Below, in pieces: positions 12,384-22,943 of a stretch of 64,000 nucleotides of DNA. The DNA is from Leptodontidium sp. MPI-SDFR-AT-0119 (Eukaryota; Ascomycota; Leotiomycetes; Helotiales; Leptodontidiaceae). The position numbers and the translations under genes were made by a program. The notes beneath the pieces are model-generated. The model had not been told where the DNA came from, did not search any database, and worked only from the letters and a program-made list of their open reading frames with translations. The stretch is from positions 3,534,001 to 3,598,000 of the forward strand of contig JAHLEZ010000002.1 in assembly GCA_020726505.1 (NCBI GenBank), written 5' to 3'. How positions within the stretch are numbered: the stretch's first letter is position 1; each line of letters begins with the position of its first letter.

Positions 12384-12982
12384 AGAACCTGGGTTCAACG
12401 GGCGTCTCCTCGAGAAAATCGTACGATATGTAGTCATTATTCAGCTTTACCCCAGCCAGGACACATGCAAGGCTACCAACTCGAATTGGACCCTGGAAAT
12501 TTCTTGGAGTCTCGGATTTAGATTGGGCGAGGGAGGTGTTTGCGATGGGCGAGCGCGCATTTCGGCCTAAGCAGTTTCATCGTGCAATTTCTTTTCTGCG
12601 AGTCCGTTGTCTATTCACTCACCGAAAGGATATTGGACGAGCGCAAATGTCATGAGAGTGTTCAGAGATTCATGTTCCTGCCCGAAAATGAGAGTTTCAG
12701 GAGTCACAAGTGAGTGCATGGTTTGGTTGTGTTGGAGTCGGGAATTGTCTTGGTTCAATATTGCTCGTTCCATTAAAACTACTACCAATATCGACAAAGA
12801 ATGCCACAAAGGGCTTCCCAAATACAAGGCTACATACAAGCTGTAGAGCCCTCCTGATATATCCCAACAACCTCCAGAGCCTAATAAATGCTGGAGAAAT
12901 AAGCGCCTGGTTTGATAACACAAAGGTTTCCGCCCCCCAACCCCCAACGCCGAAAAATTCAATACGGTGGAAGCAACCAGCC

Positions 12983-13731
12983 TCATTCTTTTCTGTCCTG
13001 TCCATCATCCTGATCAAAGCAAAACGCAGAGACGTCAAAGAGAAGAGGATCTAGGATCTCCCCCTTTGACTCCTCCCATTCCCTCGGTTGGTAATTCCTT
13101 GTGGAGCCCTCGGCTCTGTCCTTGCGCATCTTGTCCAACTCTTGCTTGACGCTGGTGTATTCGAGTTGTAGCGATTCGTATGATCTTGAAAGATCGCTGT
13201 GGCGACCCTCGAGTTCTCCAAGTCGTTGTTCCAGCTCCCTCATATGTTTCTCCTTTCTATCTCTGAAAGCTCGTTGTGATGCGCGATTCTGAGCTCGGCG
13301 GCGCTGTAACTGGTCAGTGGATGCTGTGATATTGGAGAGTACGAGTACATACCGAATGCACATGCGATGAGACGGTCTTCTCAGTTCCATTCTTCCTCCG
13401 TCTGCGGTCATGGTCCTCGTAGAGACCCTCGATGTCCAACTCGACTGGGATGAGACCCATGGGCGTCATTCCCTCACCGGCCATTGGGTACTGCATTGGA
13501 AATGAAGGATAGGCCATGAAGCCATTTGAACCATAAAGATTATCGAAGCTCTGTTCGTGATGGTCAGCTAGTACAGGTAAACACAGTAGAAAATCTACAT
13601 ACATTGCAATTCAGTGGCGAGCTTGCCGAGGAATCGCTAGAGGTTCCATCGTACATCCCAGCGTTCATATCTGGAGCCACCAAGTAGGATTGGTTATCCA
13701 CCGAGTTGTCATTGTACTGTCCGGCTGCCAT
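12983..13731 (-). CDS. Yap/AP-1-like bZIP transcription factor
   Basis: Three exons, 13731-13603, 13550-13353 and 13303-12983, giving 215 residues; introns begin GTATGT and end ACAG. The basic region RRRAQNRASQRAFRDRK (residues ~110-126) has the NRASQRAFR signature of fungal Yap/Pap1-type bZIPs, in which Gln and Phe replace the usual bZIP residues. A leucine zipper with Leu/Met at heptad positions follows (MRELEQRLGELEG through VKQELDKMRK). The N-terminal ~100 residues are Ser/Asn/Met-rich and likely disordered. The second splice junction falls exactly before the basic region. Family members act in the nucleus in oxidative-stress or secondary-metabolism control; which one applies here cannot be told. 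No Cys-rich redox domain like that of Yap1 is present in this short protein. Confidence 0.9.
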
Positions 13732-14311
13732 TTTTGCTGTTTTGAATGAGACCGAGTGTTCTTGAAATGGGTGTGGTATTTGGTTGGGATGAAGTAATAG
13801 TTGGGTCAGCCTCGTACAAGAGTGATTCTGTGGCCCAGTCTAAGCTTCGAGTAGCTGAAGGGAGAATAGTGTTCTGCAAGGCTGTTGGTGGTGGCAATTG
13901 ATCAAACCTTAAAAAGCCGTCAAAGCTCGAGGGGGAATCGAAGTCTTAATAAGTCATCGTACGAGGAGGAAGATCGGTTCCGCTGGGTCGGTGCTTGCAA
14001 CATATATTCTCGGCGTAAGGAATATATTCGGACAGAGATGACCCTGCAGCTTTTTCAGTTAGGATGTGATCGACCCCAACGGCCCCGCGAGAAAGACCAA
14101 AGCAAAGACGATGCCGTATACCGCCTTTGCTTGTGCTCGTTCCGCTTGGGGACATTGTTCTCTTCCAATCAAGAGGCCAGGGCTCTGCAGATGGAGCGGT
14201 AACGAAGTAACAACAATTTTCACGCTGGTATGGGCCAGGGTCGCTGCCCCATTCTGAAGAGCCTTTTTAGGAACAGCCCAGCAATGAATGAATGAATGGG
14301 ACAGAGGAAAC

Positions 14312-14373
14312 GGGAGGGGGGGAGGGAATGGGAGGGGGCAGGGCAGGGCAGGGGAGGCTTGGGTTGGTTGGGA
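14312..14373 (+). other. G-rich tract with G-quadruplex potential
   Basis: More than eight runs of three or more G separated by one to four bases on the + strand. It lies about 580 bp upstream of the bZIP start codon, on the template strand of that gene. Sequence pattern only; folding is inference. Confidence 0.6.
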
Positions 14374-17202
14374 GCTGGGAATAGTGAGGGAGGAGTGAAG
14401 TAGCAGCGAGCAGTGAGTAGTGAGGGAGGGGCAAAGACTCTCGTGGCATCTGCATCAACATCTGCACTGCATCTATCTGCATCTGCAAGTGCACATGCGG
14501 ACGGGTCGTCCAAGGGGGGCCAGCGTGAGAGGCGAGGGAAAAGACATGGGGACATGGCAACATGGGAACACACCTACCCACCCACCCTCCCAAGGCGCAG
14601 CCAATGGATGCAGATTACCTCACGCAAAACTTTATTACCTAAATCCTCTCACGCAATTTTGAAGTGATGACTTGTCGGCCGCCAAGACGAAAGGGTTGCC
14701 CCCTGGTGCGTGTATCGCTGACGGTGCAAAACACCTTCTGTCGTTGGCCGCTGTCATGCACCTGGCTGCTCCGGTAGGCGGGCACTGGGATTGACGGGAG
14801 GGGGGGTGGCAGAGCAGTTGCATGGGATTGGTGATGATAGGACCGAGTGGGATGGGCTGGATATGGTGGGATAGAGGAGAAGAGGGGAGAGGAGGGGAGG
14901 GGAGAGGTGAGTAAGATAGGTAGAACAGGATACCTTGGATATGTATGATCGGAGAGAGAGTAGATAAGGAAATAATAATAGGATAGGAGTGGGAATAAAG
15001 TCGAATAACAAAGGATACCTACCTGGAGAACTACAGGACAGAGGCAGTACCTACGGAGTAGAGACATTATTGCTAGCATGGGACGATGAGACCGGACACT
15101 ATGTAGATTAGGTAGGCTAGTACAATAGGATAAGCTAGGATACCTTGGTACATGCTAGCCTCGTCGTGGTCGTGCTCGCTCTTCGGCAAAGTAGCAGAAG
15201 GGTAGGTAGCCTACTGTGTCTGCTATGCCTGCTATGCTATGGTTGTGCCTGTGCCAATGCCAATCAATGGCCTTTATGCGGGCTGACAGAGCTAGAGGCT
15301 CGGATTTTAGTAGTTCGACATACCCGTAGCCACTAGCGTCAATCATTACTGTAGTAGAGTCTAAATTATGGATGTATTTATGCAGGGTCGGTATAGGCTC
15401 GTGCTTAGGTAGGCTCGTGCTCATGCTCGGTGCAAAGATAGACTTTACTTATGTACAGCGGGCTTGCGCCATCCTCAGAATAGCGAGCGGTACAGTTTTG
15501 GACCTACACTAACTATTGTACAATTCAAATCTCAGAGGCCGCAGCTGGTCAGTGCAACTCCCTGACATCGGAACACTTCCGTTCCACCAAGTGCGAGTTG
15601 CTTGCCGTCGCCATGCCACTGATACCACAGATGCCAGACTCTGCCAGATTGCGGCACACTGCCAGCCAGCCAACGAGGTTGCGTACCAGATAGCACACAG
15701 TGCGACACAGGTACAGACACAAACAGATACCGGGACAAATCCCGCTGATAGCCTTCCGTGCAGAAGGGAACCGCTGCAAACCACACAAAAGCAAACCCTC
15801 TTCTCTCCGTGGTCGGCCTGCCCCTAATTAGCCTGATGCTGGAAGTCCCATGTACCGTACCTCTCTGCGGCTCGTATCTAGTGCTCACCGCGACCCAGAC
15901 AGCCAGTCCAGGGTTGCTAGCGAGCATCCAGCTCTTCCCACAGGTCTTTTACCCCTCCATCAACCCCCTCGCCGGCCGGAGCTTGGCAAAAGTCACGGTG
16001 AAGCTTGAAGCCAGCAGGCCAAGCAGACGTCCGTGAGGTGATGGTGCGTGATACCTCCCTCCATCCCTACTAGTCAGCTCTTCACTTGACAGGATCAAGC
16101 CTCACGACTTGGCGGAGCTCACGAGGAACATGGGAATGCTTGGCTTGTGGTTTCCATGCAACTCGAACAAGACCAAAGTCAGCCCATTGATGCGATGCCA
16201 AGTGCAAAGTTCATATGCAGTCTCCGGGCTCTCTGGTAGGAGGGAGCAGATCAGGACTTCATGTGGAAAAAGAAGAAATATGCATCGGGCAGCGTCGACT
16301 GTTTCACACCATGAGTAGATCCTTCAGATAGATGGTAATGGAGGCATTGATTTAGACACGATTGACACTGACTGACACGACGGATACTGATACGACTGAA
16401 ACTGCTAATAGTACAGTACCGATGGGACCAGGTGTTCATCCAACACTCTGCCAGGTGGTACGTCGACATAACCTTTGAGATCGTCATTGCTAACTAATTA
16501 ACCATCCCATCCCATCCCACCACACTCGACGGTGCAACAAATCTAACTGACTGATCGGCCAAGGCGCGAGCTAGGAATAAGCGTATTTGGACTTGGTACC
16601 GCCGATGCCAGCCTGTGCTCGAGGTCCGTCCGTTCGCACGTCCTGTAAGGTAGGTACTGTAAGTAGTATCAAAGCCCCAATGCGTCCATTGATACGTCTT
16701 GGAGGCGCGATCTGATTCGCTGGCAAAGCCGGAACAATTAAAAGTCAAAAGGCGAAAATGCAAGCAAAATGAAATAAAGATTAAAAAAAAGGACAAAAGT
16801 ACCTTACCAGGCCTGCCCTTCCCAGCGCAGCTTAGCCCCGAGTTCGGTAGTCTGATTCGGGCTAGTCGGTCCTATGGGTGCTTGCTTGCTTTGCAAGTGC
16901 AGTCTTTACAGAAGAGGAGAGCAGTGTTGAGTTTTGACCCATCTTGCTCGTAGAAACGCAGTCTTGCTATTTGTCCGCTCGAGCTTGAATGGGAGAGGGG
17001 GCCAATCAGTAGGCGCGGTGTTCCGGCCAGGGCAGCCGTTGCGCTAAATCTTCATATTCCCTCTTTGGAAATATGTCCTTGGAAGGATGTTAGCACGAAA
17101 GTCTGGCTGGTATGGAAGAAGACCCGCCCGCTGGTAGGGTGGATGGAGCGCAGGGTAAGGCAGGGCTGGGTCAGGAAGGGTAATTTACAGTACGGAGGGG
17201 CC

Positions 17203-17218
17203 CCCGACTCGAGTCGGG
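17203..17218. repeat. Perfect 16-bp palindrome
   Basis: CCCGACTCGAGTCGGG reads the same on both strands, with an XhoI-type CTCGAG core. It could bind a dimeric regulator, but nothing recognisable as a gene lies within 2 kb. Confidence 0.7.
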
Positions 17219-20167
17219 CGGGAGAGAAGATCGTACGATATGACGATCACTGGGGAGGGGGAGAGTACTGTACTCCATCGTAGACTGGTCAGAATCTGAT
17301 AACACGCATTCGTGCAGCGTTCTAGAAGAGACGAATACAGGGATACGACAGCCACATGCCAAGCCAGACTTCAACAGTCCATCCCGAAACGGAGCAGAAG
17401 ACGAGATCTGGGGTTTGAAGTTGGGCAGTGGGAAGCCCGAAGTGGGAAGTAATTGGAGAGTAAGATAGGTAGGCAATGGCGCCGCGGAAATATGGCGTTT
17501 GAAACTCATAAACCGTTGGCCGGGCTAGGTAAAAGACCAAGAATGAAGGCGTCCATACAGCAAAGCCTATAAGTATTCTGGCATACTGTACATTGCATAT
17601 TTTAGCCCATCCCAGTGCTGGCGAACTCAGAAGTGCATGCATGGCGTACATCTGAGAGACCCTGGAGTTCGAAAGTATCAAAACAACTGAGGAACCCCGT
17701 TAAACTTCTGCTCGCCGAACATCGCGAGAGTGATGACTGATGCCTTCTGCTCCAAAGCTTATGCGCTTGGGCGCCACATACATCATCTATATGGGAAGCT
17801 GCATGTCTCTGGCAGTCTGGCTGGCTCGTCTCGGTGCACAAAGTAGATTCCCCCCGTGTCAGATTTGAAGATATAGTTTAGTTACCTCCACCGCAAAGAC
17901 CCTGCAGATGGGGTCCAAGGAATGCCCGGCTTTCCATTGCGATAGTCGGCAGAGATGCCATGATGTCCAGTAACAACCGGCGAGTCCCATCCTTCTTTCG
18001 GTATCCAACAGCAAATTCGCGTCCAGCCACATGGTTGTCGACGATCTTTACCGTCTTGACATGCGCCAAGTGCCAATCCTGCAGACACCTTTCTAGAAGG
18101 ACAAGTCCACCACTTACCTCTATTGCACTTTTATCCATGCGTTGAGTTGTGCAACAAACCTCAGATTGAACGTGGATTTGGGTTGTTTACTTGCCGAATT
18201 GGGAACATGTGGCATAGAAAGATATACCTGTGAGCTTGGCCGACGGGAACTAAGAAGAATTTGGCTCTTGAAGTTGCTCGTCCAAATCTCCGTCAAGGAA
18301 ATAGGAAGGAGCTAGAGAGGAGACGCTTTGATTCGGAGTTGTAAGCCATTCGTACCTTTCAACGCACTTGATGAAATGCAGGATAACTTTTCAAGGGCCA
18401 CTCTTAAAGAGTTCAACGCCGTCCGTCCTCATCGCGACACTGGCTACATACCCCGAGCATTTGAACGGATCCTTGAAGAAAGAGCCAAGATATCAAATCC
18501 ATCCCAGTTAGTGAAAACCCAAAAGCGCCGAAGCCAACGCAAACTTGTGGATATTCGAAGGGAGGGAAGAAACAGTAACAATGATTCAATAGCCTAACAA
18601 ATGTAACACGCTATAGCAAGCCTCTTAATGGTATTTTTGGAGTCAAATCCAACGGCCAAAAGTTTCTTCACAGCGCTTTGACAGACACAGGTGAACCGTT
18701 TATTGGCTGCTTCAACAGCAAAGACTCTTACATACTCATCTGCGACTTACGGCATCTTAACCTACCGCCACGCTTCTCGCTGAATGGGCATCTTCTGGAG
18801 GAGGAGGGTCCGACTGCTTAGATACCATGCAAGTCATGGATGCTCATGCAATGTACAACGTGTCGTGCCATGCGCTTCTGCCATGTGTCCATGTGCCGGA
18901 GACCGTACTCCAGCTCGTACCAGCGAATCACTTCTTCTTGGGCGGCCAAGTTCGACACCGTTTTCTTCCCCGAGAAACCTTAAACTCAACAGTCATGACT
19001 TACTTAAGTACATGAGGCTCTACAAGGCTACCTAACCACTGGAGCTGAGATGAGTCTTGAAGTGTCGAGAAGTTTTTGGGACTTCTAAGTTGTGACTTGG
19101 GGTATATAGCCAAGAGCAAGACTAGTTTGTAGACACTAGCAAGACCAAATACAAACAAGAGCCGCTCCTGCCACTAGGCGGCAGGCAGAGATGTGAATTG
19201 GGGAATGCCCGGATCGCGGATTCGAGTCGCGCGAACGAATCTCGAAGTTGTAGGCGCACGGCGGTGGCACAAACTCATCCCGAGTTTTGGACAAGGCCTA
19301 CGTCCTCTTGTGATTCGTATTTTGTAGTTGCTGATTGGGAGCATGACTGTAGCGTCGATTGTGTCTGTGATGGTGTAATTATTGTTTGGAGAGAAGACGG
19401 CGACGGCGAAGGAGACGCCTCCTGCGGGGTCGTCGTGAGAGGAGTCTGGCAATGATTGGCGGACACTGAGGGGAAGTGCGGACGAGAAAGGCTCTTTGCC
19501 GGGCATCCCGACTTGATGGGATAAGTGGAGAAACCGAAAGTTGAGATGTGACGGGATACCTCAGGGAAGGGACAGGCGGAAAGCCATGCCCAGGAGTTTT
19601 GACAACAGGACAAGCGTGTGTCGCTTACCTTTGTTGTTTACTTGGATCTGGCCCCTCTCGTGTGGCACAGCGCGGACTGGTAGACCATCTGCTTTCCCCT
19701 GTGGAAGAGAAGACCTCAATTCAACACTCGTTGTTATGTCTCATTGCGTCCATTGCGCCTCCGCTTCCAATAGTCTGGGAAGCTCTTTGTTTCCCAGGTT
19801 TTCCCCACTGTAGTGCAGATGCCGGTTCCCCTCGGCAATCACTGCCACCCCCAAATCCTGAGAGTCTGAAAGAACAAAACATATCATTGATGCCAACAAT
19901 AGAAATACTAGCATACACGGTCATACCGACCCACACCTTCGATGTCATCTCTACTCTATGCATCGAGAACGCCAATATTTGAAAAGCGAGCAAGGAGCAT
20001 ACAAGTTTTCGGCTGTGTCCCACCTCGATTCACAGCCTCCTTAAACGGCCCCCAAACCCATCGTGTCCCAGTTCCCATCACCGCCACCCAATATTCACAA
20101 ATAGTTCGCCGAGGAGAGTGTGCGTTCATAGCTTGTCAATGGCTCCTCGTATTTTCGGTGTGTTCCT

Positions 20168-21061
20168 TTAGCATGAAACATCCAGGCTGGCCTTGGAGTT
20201 CATGAGAAGGGCAACAATCAGGCCGTAAAGACCTATGGGTAAATTGTTAGTATGTATGCATGAAATTCTGCCATTACTGTGGCCTTTTGACACTGCAACT
20301 GACGAAGACAGATACCGCCAGAAATCCCGAGACTATGAGAAAAAGACGTACCCAAGACTTCAGCGAAAATTAGAATCAGAATCATGCCGACGAAAAGACG
20401 AGGCTGTTGTGCGGTACCACGCACACCAGCATCACCGACAATGCCAATGGCGAAACCAGCAGCCAGACCAGCAAGACCAACACTAAGACCAGCACCAAGT
20501 TGAATGAAACCAGTGTACAATGGCAATTGCTGCTTCAAGCCATCGGAGATAAGGACTGAAACGACGAGTCCATAGATACCGATAATACCAGCCATAATGA
20601 CTGGAACAATATCTAGATTTGTAAGTTAGACTTCGTACTCCCGTCATGTGTCCCATAGCTTACTCTTGACAATCAAGTCTGGTCGGAGAACACCCATGGC
20701 ACAGATACCGACACCAGACTTCGCAGTTCCGTATGCAGCACCGAAACAAGTGAAGACAATTGCCGATGTGCAGCCCATGGCACCAAAGAATGGCTGTATG
20801 TGTGTTAGCTTGATGATCCTGTTGTTGTTGTTGTGGAGACGATGCGGAGTGGGAGGATGGAGCTTGGCAGGAGCTGAAGTTGAAGGGTACGAACTGCATA
20901 GACCGGGCTGACAGAAATCAAGTTAGCACATGTACATATCAATGTGATGATCGAGATGAAGCTGCAAGATGGATATCCTGTGTGGATGAAGCTTATCCTG
21001 ACTTTCCAATCGTCATCGCTGGGACAACTCACCAATAGACCAAACTGTCGCCAACGTCCAT
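20168..21061 (-). CDS. VMA11: V-ATPase proteolipid subunit c' (Vma11-type)
   Basis: Membrane rotor subunit of the vacuolar proton pump. Five exons: 21061-21033 (29 nt), 20907-20895 (13 nt), 20793-20664, 20612-20352 and 20232-20168; phases close to 165 residues. Four hydrophobic hairpin helices are visible. The GILR-type loop [21 protein letters not shown], the [17 protein letters not shown] segment and the proton-carrying Glu in [19 protein letters not shown] match the family. It is placed as c' rather than c because [23 protein letters not shown] and [13 protein letters not shown] follow the Vma11 pattern as I remember it. The protein ends SKASLDVSC. The first two exons are very short and the N terminus ([14 protein letters not shown]) depends on the 13-nt exon being real. 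It is divergent from SNU13, 465 bp away. Confidence 0.93.
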
Positions 21062-21526
21062 CTTGAAGGTTCTGAAGAGCTGGATTGGGAAACGATAGGT
21101 ATTCGTGGAGCTTGGGTAAGCTGAATTGGCGATGATTGACAAGTTTGGTGATGGCGTTGAGCTTGATGAGAGGTGTTGTCGTGAAGTTGATGATGAGGTT
21201 CGAAGAAGGAAAGGCCTCTAGCTCCATGCGCTAGCCGAGGAAAGACTAGCGCCATCTTGGCGCGACCTTTCCAGCTAAACCGAACTTTTTTGACATTTTT
21301 CTGAGGAACACTACCACGAAATCTTCGAGATCGCAAAAAGTCCACCGCACTTCACACAAAACCAGGGCGAGCCAACGCAAGGAACCCTGAGTAATACAGC
21401 CCTTACGCAGCTTTCGACAAGCTTCTTCCCAAAGGTGAGCCCCCATAATTGTCTGCAGCCTCCTCTACCTTGATCACTTACTGACCGATTTGCGCAGACT
21501 TTCACTTCGAAGAAACCTCCCTCAAA
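21062..21526. promoter_or_regulatory. Divergent promoter between VMA11 and SNU13
   Basis: 465 bp separating two divergent housekeeping start codons. It must hold both leaders and promoters. Several minus-strand open frames cross it, but none carries a recognisable motif. Confidence 0.5.
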
Positions 21527-22045
21527 ATGGCGGAAGAACAAAACGGATCCGCAGGTACGCTCTCAACCCGCCCAGTCACTTCTGGAATACATAGTCTACT
21601 GCCGGAATTTTCAAATGCTAACTCCTCCTTAGCCTGGCCCGTCGCCGATGCGGCTTTGACCCAAGAGTTGCTGGATATCGTACAACAGGCAAGCCATGCT
21701 AGGCAATTGAAGAAGGGAGCCAACGAGGCTACAAAGACTCTCAATCGTGGTATCTCCGAGATCATCATCCTCGCAGCAGACACCGCTCCTCTCGCCATCC
21801 TTCTCCACCTCCCTCTTCTCTGTGAAGACAAGGTATGCCATTTGTCCACGTTTCTGCGCAAGAACGCACACTGACATATTTCGCAGAACGTTCCATACGT
21901 CTACGTCCCAAGCAAGACTTCTCTTGGCCGCGCCTGCGGAGTCAGCCGTGCCGTTATTGCTGCCAGCATTACCACCAACGAGGCATCCGATCTCATGAAC
22001 CAGATCAGAAGCTTGAAGGACAAGGTCGAGAGACTCATGATCTGA
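21527..22045 (+). CDS. SNU13: Snu13/15.5K RNA-binding protein of U4 snRNP and box C/D snoRNPs
   Basis: Three exons, 21527-21554, 21633-21832 and 21887-22045, giving 128 residues, the family's standard length. It belongs to the L7Ae/NHP2 kink-turn-binding family. Motifs seen are [22 protein letters not shown] (start of the RNA-binding face), [25 protein letters not shown], and [20 protein letters not shown], ending with [16 protein letters not shown]. In the family the protein binds kink-turns in U4 snRNA for splicing and in box C/D snoRNAs for rRNA 2'-O-methylation. It is convergent with the Sac-domain phosphatase and divergent from VMA11. Confidence 0.97.
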
Positions 22046-22943
22046 GTGGGGAGCAAATGTGTCAAACATGCCGGACCGCAAGAATACAGCATTTGGCGTT
22101 TAACTATGGTAGGAAATTGGGGATTTGCGAATTTGTAACATAAGGCAAAACGACCCACTGCACAAATGCATTTGGTGTCTGAACCTTGAATGGGACTTAT
22201 CAATAAAATAAAATCAAAAATTGGCTTCCAACATATCGCGAGTGCTAATGACGTCCACTGGAACGGTATGATCGAGACCCATCTCCAAGGAATGGGGGAA
22301 TTATGGATGTATTCAGCTGTAGGACAAGAACTTCTCCCTACTCGTCGCAGAGTGGACGTTCCTGATCCCAGATGATACAAAGCAAAGCTCCAATCTGTGT
22401 TTGGGCATTAGTATGGGTATTTCTAACTGCTTCATATTTCTTTAGGTTTCTCTAGTTAATACCACAGCAAGATCGGCGAACAGGTATTTCAAGATTTTGC
22501 TGTTTTCCGAACCCATCACCAAACACTTACAAAACTCTGAGACCCTCTTGGCACCACCATTCTTTGCGGGACAATTAGAAGTGCTGTGATTATCTATTTA
22601 TTTTGCTGACGAAGTCTTGAAACTCTATGGGAGTAGCTGTAGGTGGTATTGGTTTACACTTGCTAGGTCATAGACTCATTCCCAGCTTTGTTTTGACTAG
22701 TTGACGCGGAGAGTATTGCGTGCTGCTGTGCTCCATGTCTTGTCCAGATCCCAGGCTAGAGCCATCTTCCAGTAGAAGGCACGAAGAATTAGACAATTAG
22801 ACTGTGGAATACAACACAGGAGCCTTCTTTTACGTATAACTATCTGTATTATGTTCGTGTTCCCTAGCATGCATTATCATTAAGTAATCTATCGAAATCT
22901 ACGTGTATGCATCGTTTCTATGACACAAAGAACCAGATACCTT
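22046..22943. other. Convergent intergenic region
   Basis: About 900 bp of AT-rich DNA between the 3' ends of SNU13 and the Sac-domain gene. It contains AATAAAATAAAA near 22203, suitable for 3' processing of SNU13. No gene was recognised. Confidence 0.45.

Larger units (their letters stand above)
9584..12982. other. Intergenic region with low-complexity DNA upstream of transketolase
   Basis: 3.4 kb without a convincing gene. It holds a TTTGTG/TTTGGG/TTTTGG repeat at 9661-9709, a TAGGTA-rich block around 9990-10050, purine-rich tracts at 10121-10175 and 10551-10595, and a run of 14 C at 12370-12383. Short open frames at 11049-11411 and 11909-12327 (minus) lack recognisable domains. The first 800 bp probably include the transketolase promoter and 5' leader. 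Confidence 0.5.
13732..20167. other. Large gene-poor stretch
   Basis: 6.4 kb with no convincing gene, the largest such gap in the window. Notable contents are a G-rich tract at 14312-14373, further purine-rich DNA near 14875-14910, many TAGGTA/TACCTA words (15014, 15105, 15204, 15408, 16645, 17462), and a perfect 16-bp palindrome at 17203-17218. Two short frames look slightly protein-like: minus 18138-17878 (86 codons, MDKSAIEVSGG..) and plus 18328-18597 (89 codons, ending in a basic KRRSQRKL segment). They have no recognised motif and could be decayed gene pieces or chance. No tRNA or transposase was found. Confidence 0.5.

Noticed and set aside
19195..19270. GATTCGAGTCG resembling a tRNA B box
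   Set aside because: No matching A box or cloverleaf arms could be drawn around it.
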